Assembly: GCF_000424185.1 (NCBI RefSeq)
Contig: NZ_AUJK01000009.1
Coordinates: forward strand, 1-64,000
Source of the DNA: Prevotella sp. AGR2160
GTDB lineage: Bacteria; Bacteroidota; Bacteroidia; Bacteroidales; Bacteroidaceae
Direction: 5' to 3'
DNA length: 64,000 nucleotides
Position 1 is the stretch's first letter. Each line of letters opens with the position of its first letter. Both the position numbers and the translations under genes were made by a program. Below, one piece after another: positions 1 through 8,746 of the stretch. A model generated the notes under the pieces. It worked only from the letters and a program-made list of their open reading frames with translations, was not told the DNA's origin and did no database searches.

Positions 1-238
1 GAACAGGGAAGTCGTATATCATCCTCTCTTCACCGAAGCCGTTTGACTTGACGCCATCAAAGCCCTCTGGACGATTGTCCTTCTCATCAAGATATATGTG
101 AAGCTCGGTCTTGTAAAGCTTCCCGTGATCTTTGGCTGGCTGCTCGTTGAAGTCCACCACGTCAAAGTAGTTAGTCACGCCCTCGGGGAGGATATATATC
201 GCTAAACCTTTGTAGAAGTCTATCTTTTCTTGTTCCAT
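1..238 (-). CDS. ISAon1-type transposase, N-terminal region (partial)
   Basis: The first 79 codons of a protein read leftwards off the window edge. The start ATG is at 238 (the codon begins M-E-Q-E-K). The pattern YILPEGVTNYFDVVDF, then a charged LYKTELHIYLDEK block, then SNGFGEERMIYDFPV is that of the small N-terminal protein of ISAon1-type insertion sequences in Bacteroidetes. The catalytic part would lie left of base 1. The neighbour to the right is a tail-fibre gene that stops abnormally about 60 bases away, so the element probably inserted into that gene. Family assignment is by remembered pattern, not by a search. Confidence 0.7.
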   Translation of the reverse strand, partial: MEQEKIDFYKGLAIYILPEGVTNYFDVVDFNEQPAKDHGKLYKTELHIYLDEKDNRPEGFDGVKSNGFGEERMIYDFPV

Positions 239-296
239 GACCGCAAAGGTAAGCAAAAAAAATAGTTTTAGCACGCTATCATATCAAGTTCTTTGG

Positions 297-794
297 TTAG
301 GCAGCGGCATCCGCCTGCCACGGACAATCCCCCTTGGGCCGACAAAGGGACGTATTTCCATTCTCGTCTTTCCACAACTTGAATCCCGATCCGAACAGCC
401 CGTCTATAAACTCGCCCGCACTCCTGAGGATGTCCGTCTCTATAGAACCGAAGGCAACATCATCTTTTCTTCGTACGGGCTGATCCATACAGTCGTCAAA
501 ATGATGGCTGTCCCATTTGTCCGCGTTGTCAGCCTCTTTGGAGTGGTCAGCCTCAAGTGCATGACCTGCCTCGTCCGCATATTCTGCTTTCGTGGCGCCA
601 CCCGCCTCGTCTGCTTTTTTCGCATGGTCAGCCTCCTTGGCATGGTCAGCTTCCTTGGCCTCGTCGGCCAGATCAGCCCGGCCGGCATGGGCTGCCTCTG
701 TCACGGCCATGCTGCTATAAGAGGTACTGCCTGTGCCAATGGCAGCCGTACCGCCTGTATTCTTGGGTTTGCTCAGTATCTTTACTTCTATCAT
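297..794 (-). pseudogene. Phage tail-fibre N-terminal protein, probably interrupted by an IS
   Basis: A 165-residue ORF. Residues 35-95 are an Ala/Asp-rich repeat (EADHAK, KADEA, EADHSKEADNA units), typical of the stem of Bacteroidetes phage tail fibres. It is followed by DILRSAGEFIDGLFGSGFKLWKD and ENGNTSL, a motif that in related fibres leads into a long receptor-binding part. Here the last 15 residues (from position 344 leftwards) look unrelated and the frame stops, about 60 bases from an IS transposase start. I infer that the IS split the fibre gene and that its distal part lies left of the window. Its start overlaps the stop of the upstream tail gene by one base, so it belongs to the late tail operon. 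Confidence 0.6.
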
Positions 795-3487
795 TAGTCT
801 GTCTCTTTTAGGTTCAACTCGGCCGATCCCTCCTCAAGGTTACGGCTCACTCCCTGTACAAAGAAAGTCCTTCCCATAGCAGGATGACGGTAAAGCGCGA
901 ATGCGTCGATCAGCCCGTTGTCTCTGTCTTCCATCGTTTGCGTCATGAGGATGTGAGGAGAATGGAACTCTGTGTAGTAGCTGTCTACATAAAACTGTTC
1001 CGCCTTTGCGCTCGTGCCTCGGTTGTAATCATATATTTGGAGCACCGGCTCACTTGTCGTAGTGTTTACCGGAGTGCTCATTTTCACGCTTTCCGTTATG
1101 CCCAGGGCATGGCATTCGTCTGTTGTCAGATCTGAGCTGATCTTGAATTCTATATCGTCCTTTCGGTTCACGAATGTCTCCTTCGTGTCGCTCATATAGA
1201 CAAGATCCTTGTCACCCGTATTGTTCACCAGTCCATTGTCACTGTAAACCTTCATCTCAAACTGCTCTATGATGATGTCGCTCACATGAGGCAGAAGGGG
1301 AACGCTCGTACTTCCCCATTTCGTATGCCGAAAAAAGGTCGGATGCCGTCTCGTTACCACGTCCCATACCGTATTCACCGGACCGAGTATCATAAATCTT
1401 ACTTTGCCGTTCACCTTGTCACTCTTCTTGATAGGTATGGCTATGCCCTCGGCATCCACGCCCATCTTATAGGTGATATTGTTCTGCAGGCTGAATAGCG
1501 TGCCGATGAGCTTGTCTCCGATCTTGGGGTCAAAGCCGATCGTAAAGCACTGTTGGTAATACTCATCATCACTACTGCATTTGTCACGCTCCTTAAACTT
1601 GCGCCACTGGAAATCCTGAGGCTGGCCGCTCGTGCCCGTCTCCACAACACACTGGTCGCCGATGATCAGCATGCATGCCAGCACGGCCACCTTGGAGATC
1701 TGGTCGCTACTGTCGCCGATGGCACTGTATTGAAACTCATATTCCTGAGGGCCTTTGTCCGTGAAAGGCATCAAGCCAACATCAGTCGACTGATCCCATA
1801 CAGGTTCAGAACCGGGGGTGGACGCCTTCCACCATTTTCTTGTATAATACCGGCCATCGCTGTTGTCACGGCTCGGTACGGTATCATGCCACCATTGCCT
1901 GATACCGGTCTTATAGATCGGCAGCGAGATAACTCCCGCCGATGGCTTATAGTCATATATCGCTTTGTAGGTATCCGTCTCTGCCATCACCGGGTTCAGG
2001 GCAATCTTTCCGCTCAGTACGATGTAGTTCGTTGTCTGGTCGTCGGTAGGAGAGAATACGCCGCCCGTCGTCTGCCCCGTGTATATGGCGCAGGGTATGC
2101 CGGCCTTGATGCTTTCCGTGTTGGGATAGCTCTTGCTCTCATCATTGTCTACTCCGTTTCCGTTGATGCTTACCACCAGACAGTTCGTCATCTCCACCTT
2201 TGACACGGGAGCGTTGTCCTTGCCGTCCGTCTGCCGCTCTACCTTTCCAAATGAGAGGATGGCTGCTCCGGGTTGTTTCGCGAGCTGGTTGGGCAAGGCC
2301 TGCTGGTTGGTGTTGTCCTGACAGTATTTCTCCATAAGGCTGCCGCTACCACGATCCGGGAATGACCATTCTGGATTATTCATCACCTGCAAGTACCAGT
2401 CTGTAATGCGCCCTCCTTCAAAATCAGTCTCTCTTCCATGAGTCATGGCGTCAAAGGCATCTATGGCCTTGTTGCCCTCGCCGTCACTACTGTATTCCGT
2501 CATGTATTTCTGTTTGTTCGAATAAGGGCTCGTCAGCAGGTCATCGTCGAGGGGGCTCTTGATCATGCTCTCTATCTTCTTGATGTCGCACGTAAGCAGG
2601 ATCTGGCTGAATGTCTCCCCGACACTGATACTCGTGTCGGTGCCTATCACGTTCTCAGTCTTGATGTCTATCGTCTTGCGTATGGTTGTCAGACGGTCGC
2701 TCGTTATCAAGTCCCGCCAGTAGATGTCCTTTCCTCCCTTTATGCTTTCCCATGAGAATATATAGCAGTCCAGTCCTTCCTGAACGATATGGAGGTTCAG
2801 ATATTTCAGGATCTCCTCCAGCACGTCATCCTGCTGCCACACGTCGTCCTCTTCCTCACCGAGGAAAAGAAGCTCGTTGATGGATAGCTGGCCGAAGATC
2901 GCATGGCGGTTCGCCGTCAGGTTATCCACTGCCTTGCTTCCGTCATACCAGTAGTGGCAGCTCTCCTTACCGGATATATCCAGCCCCGTCATCACACCGC
3001 CTAACAGTTCCTTCATAATATCCAGGAAAGTACGCTGCATCGCCTCTCCCTTCACCGCGGCATATATCACGCCTTTGGCGCCGATACTGCGGTATTTCGC
3101 ATACTTCAGCGCCGTCAGCGCGTCTATGCAACTCAGCTCCACCTCGTCAAGATCCTCGTTGTAATCCTGCGAGTAGGTCTGAGGCTCTATATATCCCGCG
3201 AACAGGCAACGGCCACCTCTGCGTATATTGATCACCGCATCCTTGCACGATGCGCAGAAAAAATCCTGCACAAAGTTGCTGGTCAGCAGCCTCACCGTCG
3301 CCTGGTGATACAGAAGATGGTCAAAGGTATCGTTCACCTCGCTCGTTATGTCCACAGGATCGTCGGTAAAGTATATGCCGGAGCCCGCAGCGCCGATTTC
3401 CGTCTCTGTGCCGCGGTCCCCGTGGGTCAGGATGCTCACCTCCACCACTTCGTCATGCTCGTTGTAAAAGCTTCCGTGTATGTACAT
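794..3487 (-). CDS. Phage tail hub/baseplate-like protein
   Basis: An 897-residue protein directly downstream of the tape measure gene (3 bases apart), the usual place for a distal-tail or tail-hub protein. The N-terminal 130 residues (FYNEHDEVVEVSILTHGD, then GRCLFAGYIEP and a SCIDALTALKYAKY stretch) resemble the beta-rich start of tail hub proteins, where a short helix follows a phrase about the tail surface. No enzymatic motif is obvious. The large size and many polar residues in the rest suit a structural protein at the tail tip that contacts the fibres encoded next. Function is inferred from position and general composition. Confidence 0.6.
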   Translation of the reverse strand: MYIHGSFYNEHDEVVEVSILTHGDRGTETEIGAAGSGIYFTDDPVDITSEVNDTFDHLLYHQATVRLLTSNFVQDFFCASCKDAVINIRRGGRCLFAGYIEPQTYSQDYNEDLDEVELSCIDALTALKYAKYRSIGAKGVIYAAVKGEAMQRTFLDIMKELLGGVMTGLDISGKESCHYWYDGSKAVDNLTANRHAIFGQLSINELLFLGEEEDDVWQQDDVLEEILKYLNLHIVQEGLDCYIFSWESIKGGKDIYWRDLITSDRLTTIRKTIDIKTENVIGTDTSISVGETFSQILLTCDIKKIESMIKSPLDDDLLTSPYSNKQKYMTEYSSDGEGNKAIDAFDAMTHGRETDFEGGRITDWYLQVMNNPEWSFPDRGSGSLMEKYCQDNTNQQALPNQLAKQPGAAILSFGKVERQTDGKDNAPVSKVEMTNCLVVSINGNGVDNDESKSYPNTESIKAGIPCAIYTGQTTGGVFSPTDDQTTNYIVLSGKIALNPVMAETDTYKAIYDYKPSAGVISLPIYKTGIRQWWHDTVPSRDNSDGRYYTRKWWKASTPGSEPVWDQSTDVGLMPFTDKGPQEYEFQYSAIGDSSDQISKVAVLACMLIIGDQCVVETGTSGQPQDFQWRKFKERDKCSSDDEYYQQCFTIGFDPKIGDKLIGTLFSLQNNITYKMGVDAEGIAIPIKKSDKVNGKVRFMILGPVNTVWDVVTRRHPTFFRHTKWGSTSVPLLPHVSDIIIEQFEMKVYSDNGLVNNTGDKDLVYMSDTKETFVNRKDDIEFKISSDLTTDECHALGITESVKMSTPVNTTTSEPVLQIYDYNRGTSAKAEQFYVDSYYTEFHSPHILMTQTMEDRDNGLIDAFALYRHPAMGRTFFVQGVSRNLEEGSAELNLKETD

Positions 3488-3490
3488 CGT

Positions 3491-6400
3491 TCAGAGTCTT
3501 ATGTTCGTTTTCCGTCTGTTGATGCGTGTCTCGTTGGCCATGGCCATCACGATGTCACGGCCACGCACCTTCGCTTCCAGCCTGCCTCCGAATGTTCCGC
3601 CCGTATCACCTATCAGGCTTTTCAGCTTGTCAAGGGGAGCTACAACCTCAGGATTCGATTTAGCGCCCGCATACTCGCCCATAAGGGCCAGTGTCGGACC
3701 ATACAGAATACCGCCGTTCGCAAATGGTGTCACAGCAACAGCACCTACCAGAGCCTGCATTGTAGCTATAAAACCTGCGGCAATGCCAGCGCCCGCAAAG
3801 GGTATGTAGGCGTGCGCTGCCATAAACTCGCTCGCCGCCAGTTCCCTGTAAGCCATGGCTTCTGCCTTCGTGGCGATGGTCGAGGCTGTCGCTGCCGCCA
3901 CTTCCTCCGGAGCTGCCGCCACCTTGGCTGCTGCCGCTTCCGTTGTCGTCACCGAACTGACGACTGTTGCTGCGTTGCTCGCATGGGTCACGGCCGTCAA
4001 CGCCTCTATGATCTGGATCACTGAATTGATACCGTGGTAGATCTGTATTGCCGCATCTACTACCCCGGTTACCGTCTCCCATGCTCCGCGGTTGCCCTCA
4101 AGGGCATCTGTCATGGAATTGATGCCACTGCCAATCCCCTTCATAGAACTCCAGGACTTCTCTAATGTCACATCGTTCTTCCTCAGTACCTTCTGATAGT
4201 CCTCATAACTTGCTATCAGTTTGTTAACTTCAGCACGTTGGGTGATGCTCATAGGGTTCTTGGTATCTGCCAACATGTCCTGCAGTTGCTTAATACGCTT
4301 TCTGATACCGTCGAAACCGATGGCCTTGAGTTCCACCTTCAGTTCCTGATGGTCCATTTGTCCGAGTTTCCCAACTTCCTCCTGCATCTCCGGGATCTTA
4401 GCCAGGGATTTCATCGCGTCCCGTTTCTTTTCCAATTCCTGGATCGTCTCCTCTATGTCCGTAATCTCAGAGGCACTTGCTTTCTTCTGCTTTGACTCGT
4501 AATAGCTGATGGCTTTATCCAGAGCGTCTATCGTATTCAAGCGTGATATGTCCTCGGGCATTTTCAGATCATCCAACGCTTCATCCCAATTGGCACGTAA
4601 CTCGTTAAGCGCGTTGATCTGCTTCTGGATCTCAATTCTTTCGCTGGCCGTCGCCGTTTTCAGCAGATCACTGTAATACTGGAGTTCCTCGTCCAATTGC
4701 CTGTAGGTCTTGATTTGGTCAATTCCGATACTGACATGAGCACTGCGTTCAAACGCTGTTTTAAGGTCGTTCAAACGCCGTATTTCTTTATCAATACCCG
4801 ATATGTTCGAGGCTGTCGCTCGTTTACGCAAGTCCTGTTGATAGGAAATTTCCGCATCGATAGCCTCAAGGGTATTCAACTCTTTTGGCCGTGAAGCGGC
4901 ATCCTGCAACTCGGTAATGGCATTCTGCTGTTCCTTCAACTGTTGTATCTTTCGGGCATAGAGAGCGATGGTGGCTGTCTCGGCTCCTTTTGTAGTTTCC
5001 AGTTTGTTCTGATAATACTGGATATTATTGCCAAGCTCCTTATATGAGGTCGCATTGGCAATGAGAGTCTTGCCGCCGTATTTATCCGCCGTTGTATTAC
5101 CGGTCCTCTTAGGTGTGCCGCTCTTAGTCCCGGATGAAGAAGTTGAAGTCGAATCTGGCGCGTTTTGCTTTTTATTGAGCTTCAATGCTTCTACAGCATT
5201 CTGGGTCTTTGCCTTCGTGTTGGCTTTCACGGCCTTCGTGTTCTTGTCAACGTCGGCAGTCTGCTTGCTGATGCCACTATCACCTATGCCAAAGAACTTT
5301 TTCACCCACTCCCAGGCTTTCTTGATAACTTCTGAGGCTTTCTCGAAAGCTTTGACCAGATACCCCCAGATGGCAGAGGCAACATTCTTTACCACACTCC
5401 ATACCTTATCACAGATATTCCTGAAGGTCTCACAATGATTATAAGCCGTAATAAGTACGGTGACTAAGGCTGCTATGGCCATGATGACAATGCCAATAGG
5501 ATTGGCACTGAGCACGAAATTAAGGGCAATCTGGGCGACTTTCCATGCATTGGAGGCTATGGCAACGATTTTAGATGCTGCTGCCTGGGCAAGGGTGGCC
5601 ACTTTTACGGCCTTCAGGCCGGTGATAACTGTCATCAATCCGGTTCTGAACTGCGTAAGGCTCGTAATAGCCAAACCTGTGTTGGCAATCAGTTCGATAT
5701 ATGGAGCCGAGGTGCTTGCAATAGATCCGGCCCAGTCCATCATGGATGCAACCTGGTTCTTCAGCATCTGAGAAACACTTTCCCCGGTACTTGACATCTC
5801 GTTGAAAGCATTGTCTATCGTTCCGGCACTATCTGCCATGGCACCGATATTCTCAGCGAACTTGTCTTTCTGTTCTCCTGTCAGACTGCCCAGTAAGCGC
5901 AGGGCCTCCGCGCTTCCGAACAATTGGCCGTAGATGGTCTGCTTCAGCTGTCCGGTTTTCGCAGAGTACTCACTGATGCTCTGGTCCAAACCGAGCAGGA
6001 AATTCTGCAAGCCACCGGCAGCCTGTACACTGGCGGCATTAAAGCCGATACCCATCTCGTTGGCCGCCTTGGTGGCCTCGGCGCTTGGCTTGATGAGGGC
6101 ATTTAACACTGCTGCCAACTGTGTGGAGACCTCTGCCGTGTTACCAGTTACTCCAGTCGTCGTTGCGAATACCGCCATCAACTCATCCATCGACACGCCC
6201 AGCTGTGACGCGCTTCCACTTACCATGGGGAGTGCCTGACCAAGTTGTTCGAAACTGGTAACGCCATTTTTAGCGGTCATCTGTATCTTATCCTGGATGG
6301 CACCAGCCTGGTCCCAGCTAAGGCCATAGTTCTTGATAAGGGTGGAGGTAACGGTTACAGTTTGTCCAAGATCGGCAAGACCGCCTACTGCGGATTTGCT

Positions 6401-6832
6401 CGACTGCTCCAGGAACTGCATCCAGTTACCTTCCGGCACGCCGTTAGAGATAACCTGATAAAGACCATTGGCCAACTCTTCTCTTGCGAGAGGAATATTC
6501 TTGCTGAGTTCTTTGACCTGATCGGTCATTGCCTCAAAGTCCTCACCGCCTTTTCCGGCCATGGTGTTGACACTGCGCATGGACTTCTCGAAGCTGTCAA
6601 ATGGAGCGACTATACTGCCAACAATTCCCTTCAGGTTATTCAGGGAGCTGATAATGCCATCGAAAACCATACTCTTGGCTGCCATCTCCTTAATCCGGTT
6701 TCCAGCCTCTCCGGCGTTTTTGCCGACCTTGGCAATGACGTCTTCAAGGTCGGAGGATTCGACGATGAGATCCTGAAGGACATTACCTCCATCATTCTTT
6801 ATCTTGATATGAAATTCTACCGCATTTGACAT
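3491..6832 (-). CDS. Phage tail tape measure protein
   Basis: 1,113 residues. It sets tail length and is threaded through the tail tube. Residues 40-330 match the TP901-type tape measure core: SFEKSMRSVNTMAGKGGEDF, LSKNIPLAREELANGLYQV, then long Ala/Gly-rich helices and GVTGNTAEVSTQLAAVL. A hydrophobic stretch around residues 440-470 (ANPIGIVIMAIAALVTVLI) is the usual membrane-active part. Residues 580-900 form long coiled coils made of repeated QLDEELQYYSDLLKTA-like units, each with a TAS(E)I or KATAS motif, so the length may have changed by unit duplication. It follows the frameshifted chaperone gene, as in other siphovirus-like and Mu-like tails. Confidence 0.9.
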   Translation of the reverse strand: MSNAVEFHIKIKNDGGNVLQDLIVESSDLEDVIAKVGKNAGEAGNRIKEMAAKSMVFDGIISSLNNLKGIVGSIVAPFDSFEKSMRSVNTMAGKGGEDFEAMTDQVKELSKNIPLAREELANGLYQVISNGVPEGNWMQFLEQSSKSAVGGLADLGQTVTVTSTLIKNYGLSWDQAGAIQDKIQMTAKNGVTSFEQLGQALPMVSGSASQLGVSMDELMAVFATTTGVTGNTAEVSTQLAAVLNALIKPSAEATKAANEMGIGFNAASVQAAGGLQNFLLGLDQSISEYSAKTGQLKQTIYGQLFGSAEALRLLGSLTGEQKDKFAENIGAMADSAGTIDNAFNEMSSTGESVSQMLKNQVASMMDWAGSIASTSAPYIELIANTGLAITSLTQFRTGLMTVITGLKAVKVATLAQAAASKIVAIASNAWKVAQIALNFVLSANPIGIVIMAIAALVTVLITAYNHCETFRNICDKVWSVVKNVASAIWGYLVKAFEKASEVIKKAWEWVKKFFGIGDSGISKQTADVDKNTKAVKANTKAKTQNAVEALKLNKKQNAPDSTSTSSSGTKSGTPKRTGNTTADKYGGKTLIANATSYKELGNNIQYYQNKLETTKGAETATIALYARKIQQLKEQQNAITELQDAASRPKELNTLEAIDAEISYQQDLRKRATASNISGIDKEIRRLNDLKTAFERSAHVSIGIDQIKTYRQLDEELQYYSDLLKTATASERIEIQKQINALNELRANWDEALDDLKMPEDISRLNTIDALDKAISYYESKQKKASASEITDIEETIQELEKKRDAMKSLAKIPEMQEEVGKLGQMDHQELKVELKAIGFDGIRKRIKQLQDMLADTKNPMSITQRAEVNKLIASYEDYQKVLRKNDVTLEKSWSSMKGIGSGINSMTDALEGNRGAWETVTGVVDAAIQIYHGINSVIQIIEALTAVTHASNAATVVSSVTTTEAAAAKVAAAPEEVAAATASTIATKAEAMAYRELAASEFMAAHAYIPFAGAGIAAGFIATMQALVGAVAVTPFANGGILYGPTLALMGEYAGAKSNPEVVAPLDKLKSLIGDTGGTFGGRLEAKVRGRDIVMAMANETRINRRKTNIRL

Positions 6833-6840
6833 TGTACAGT

Positions 6841-7191
6841 CTATTTTAATCCGTTTCTTTTCTTTGCCGCAGCATAGCGTTCCATCACCTCAGCTCGGCT
6901 CAGCCGATGGCTCTCGCTGCTGTTCTCCTCTTTGTCCCACGGGAAGGGTAAGAGCTCGTGGGCCGTAAGACCATGCTTCGTATAGGGCTGAATGAAGCCA
7001 AATAGCAATGTCCGCGTCCGCTCCCATTCCCCTTGCATGTCACGCTCTGTCAGGTCATGCCATTGTCTCCACGTCTCGTAAAACTCTGATGGGGTGCAGC
7101 GTTCAAAGTCGTCACGGCTCATTCCGATGCACCCCACCGCTATGCCGATGAGCTCTTCTATGCTTGCTTCCTTACCGCTGCCGGTCCCGTT
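6841..7191 (-). CDS. Tail assembly chaperone T-domain, made by -1 frameshifting
   Basis: This reading frame has no good start of its own; the only early codon is a GTG at 7137 inside a conserved-looking stretch. It joins in the -1 frame to the gene at 7158-7475 over a run of nine A (minus strand, 7198-7190). After slippage the reading continues N-G-T-G-S-G-K-E-A-S, then IEELIGIAVGCIGMSRDDF and FYETWRQW. That is the common layout of lambda gpT-like domains, in which a short helix leads to G-x-S-x-x-x-F. The fusion would be about 211 residues. Such G/GT pairs coat the tape measure protein before tube assembly, and the tape measure gene is next. Frameshifting is inferred from sequence only. Confidence 0.72.
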   Translation of the reverse strand, partial: NGTGSGKEASIEELIGIAVGCIGMSRDDFERCTPSEFYETWRQWHDLTERDMQGEWERTRTLLFGFIQPYTKHGLTAHELLPFPWDKEENSSESHRLSRAEVMERYAAAKKRNGLK

Positions 7192-7475
7192 TTTTTTTCA
7201 TCAACGGCCGCCTGGGCATAGAAGGCATTCATACTCTCCGGCTCCATGCTGTCCGCGAACGTCTCAAAGTCCATGTCGAAGGGCTCCTTGTCCGCGTTGC
7301 AGGCGCTCTTCACGCAGCAATAGATGAAGAGCACAAGTTCAGATATGTCGCTTTGGTCCAGTTTGCTCACATCTTTGCCGCTCGCGTTCTTGAAACGCGT
7401 CATAGCGCCCATTGTCACACGGCAGGGATATTCCTTATCCCCGATCCGTAGTCTCATGAGTTTCTTTCCTTCCAT
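7158..7475 (-). CDS. Tail assembly chaperone (gpG-like)
   Basis: 105 residues, starting MEGKKLMRLRIGDKEYPC, with a predicted alpha-helical middle (SELVLFIYCCVKSAC). It lies between the tail tube and tape measure genes, the standard position for the short chaperone. Near its 3' end the codons GAA AAA AAA ACG form a nine-A run at which ribosomes could slip back one base into the T-domain frame; without slippage translation ends at 7158 after a further 11 codons. The 1-base gap to the tail tube gene (stop at 7477) supports one operon. Confidence 0.75.
   Translation of the reverse strand: MEGKKLMRLRIGDKEYPCRVTMGAMTRFKNASGKDVSKLDQSDISELVLFIYCCVKSACNADKEPFDMDFETFADSMEPESMNAFYAQAAVDEKKTGPAAVRKQA
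7190..7198 (-). promoter_or_regulatory. Slippery A9 run for programmed -1 frameshift
   Basis: Nine consecutive A on the coding strand contain the heptamer A-AAA-AAA in the frame required for tandem slippage from the G frame into the T frame. The two frames differ by exactly -1. I could not identify a downstream pseudoknot by eye. Confidence 0.65.
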
Positions 7476-7476
7476 A

Positions 7477-7950
7477 TTATGATCCTGCCTGAGTTGTTGA
7501 TCCCTCTGTCAGGCCCGTTCCCTGCTTCGTCACGGCACCGCTGTTCTGGAGGGTAATTGAGTACTTAGCGTCGTCACCGGCCTGGCCATCAAGCTCAAGA
7601 CTGGTAATGATATACTTGCCACTGTAGCCGCCTGCAGACTTGCCAGTTCGCTTGTCGCCGTCGCGAAGGTTATAGGCCACGTCGATGGGCTCTGCTTTCA
7701 GCATTGCGTCTTTCAGCTGGTCGTAGGTCGGCACTTCGCTCGTTCCGTCAGTCAGAACGAGGCCGTCAGCCGTGATCTGCTCCGAGAAGGTCTTTACATA
7801 CTGCTCCTTCCATTTACCGGTGCTCGCCTCCTTCGTCTTGCGCTCGCCGGTCTCCGCAGAAGTAGACACCTTGCATCCCGTAGAGAAGCCGAGGGCTGAG
7901 CCCATGGCTGAAAGGATAAGATCTGTTCCGTCTAATACACTGTTTGCCAT
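7477..7950 (-). CDS. Phage tail tube (major tail) protein
   Basis: 157 residues from the ATG at 7950, which has AGGA a few bases upstream; a longer frame to 8022 is open but its N-terminus is low complexity and overlaps the preceding gene. MANSVLDGTDLILSAMG is followed by a beta-rich sequence (STGCKVSTSAETGERKTKEAS, KTFSEQITADGLVL) typical of tail tube proteins of Bacteroidetes Mu-like phages. The C-terminus, Gly/Ser/Thr-rich, is likely exposed. Order tube, chaperones, tape measure is conserved across long-tailed phages, which supports the call. Confidence 0.75.
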   Translation of the reverse strand: MANSVLDGTDLILSAMGSALGFSTGCKVSTSAETGERKTKEASTGKWKEQYVKTFSEQITADGLVLTDGTSEVPTYDQLKDAMLKAEPIDVAYNLRDGDKRTGKSAGGYSGKYIITSLELDGQAGDDAKYSITLQNSGAVTKQGTGLTEGSTTQAGS

Positions 7951-8465
7951 ATTTTCCTGATTAAAATTGTTGTTATGATTCCGGTTATAAGACCGGCAAT
8001 GAAGATTTGGAGGGTCGTCCAAAGCGTGTTCGAATGCTGTTCTTTCTCCGTTTGGACGGTGCTTTCTAAGTGAGAGTTGGCCACCGACAAACGCTCATTT
8101 TCTTTACTGTAGTAAAGACACAGCCTTTCCAGAGAGTCACATTCGCTCTCCACCACGATCACAGGTGTCTTGCCCGGGCTCTTCGTCAGGCTCATCCGCG
8201 TTCTCGATCTGCCTTGAGAGGCCGTATATGTCGCACCTTGGGGAAGTTTCAGCAGAGAGTCAAGCGGCACCGCCAGCCTCACGCTGTCCTTCCTCACCGG
8301 CTCCTGCCATACAAGGCTTAGTCCGCTCTGCCTCTCTGCGGTGCTGTCTACGCTCCTTGCGCTCACTGACCGGCTTTCCGTCGTCACCGTCTTCGCTGAG
8401 CGACAGCTCACTGCTGACAGGACAATTGCCAGCATGAGGACAAAGCTGAATGGCCTCGATAGCAC
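7932..8465 (-). CDS. Spanin-like lysis lipoprotein (lipobox plus C-terminal membrane helix)
   Basis: From a GTG at 8465 the protein begins VLSRPFSFVLMLAIVLSAVSC, a signal with a lipobox (LSAVSC) ahead of Cys21. A shorter start (ATG 8435) would leave no basic residue. The middle is polar, with a predicted coiled coil near KENERLSVANSHLESTVQ. The C-terminus is a membrane helix (LQIFIAGLITGIITTILI) followed by RKIW. An outer-membrane lipid anchor at one end and an inner-membrane helix at the other is the plan of a one-protein (unimolecular) spanin, which would bridge both membranes at lysis. About 206 bases of its 5' end lie inside the preceding gene in another frame, like Rz/Rz1. An o-spanin role with the upstream protein is the alternative. 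Confidence 0.6.
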   Translation of the reverse strand: MLSRPFSFVLMLAIVLSAVSCRSAKTVTTESRSVSARSVDSTAERQSGLSLVWQEPVRKDSVRLAVPLDSLLKLPQGATYTASQGRSRTRMSLTKSPGKTPVIVVESECDSLERLCLYYSKENERLSVANSHLESTVQTEKEQHSNTLWTTLQIFIAGLITGIITTILIRKIWQTVY

Positions 8466-8721
8466 GCGAAAGACGGTTGAGGGCCCTACGAGTGAGATTG
8501 TTTTCGGAGACAAGTTTCTCCGTGAGTTTTGTCGATTCGTCATATTTTGTCTGTGTCTCTACCAACAACCGCGAAATATCCTCGTACATCACCTTGTAGG
8601 TGTCGTGTACGCTCTTGGCTTGTTTGGCGTCGTTGGCCTTTCTGTTGGCGACCCAGGCGATGGCTGCGCCTATGCCACCCGAGGGGATCGCCCACTGGAG
8701 TATCTGTAAGATCGTGTCCAT
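8260..8721 (-). CDS. Small membrane-anchored phage protein, possible i-spanin or holin
   Basis: 153 residues. Residues 8-26 (LQWAIPSGGIGAAIAWVAN) are one membrane segment followed by a basic NRK and a long helical, coiled-coil-prone region (SVHDTYKVMYEDISRLLVE to LSRAIEAI). The C-terminal 50 residues are rich in Arg, Glu and Ser and overlap the lipoprotein gene in another frame, so their composition may be set by that gene. It sits between the amidase and the lipoprotein in what is clearly a lysis cassette. One helix and a coiled coil fit an i-spanin better than a pore-forming holin, but I cannot decide. Confidence 0.5.
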   Translation of the reverse strand: MDTILQILQWAIPSGGIGAAIAWVANRKANDAKQAKSVHDTYKVMYEDISRLLVETQTKYDESTKLTEKLVSENNLTRRALNRLSRAIEAIQLCPHAGNCPVSSELSLSEDGDDGKPVSERKERRQHRREAERTKPCMAGAGEEGQREAGGAA

Positions 8722-8746
8722 CGTCTGGGTCTTTATGGTTTGATTA

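Noticed and set aside
1..800. DGR variable repeat inside the window
   Set aside because: I looked for the VGSRLA-type end of the template in the fibre gene and in the other translated genes of the window and found none. The target must lie elsewhere.
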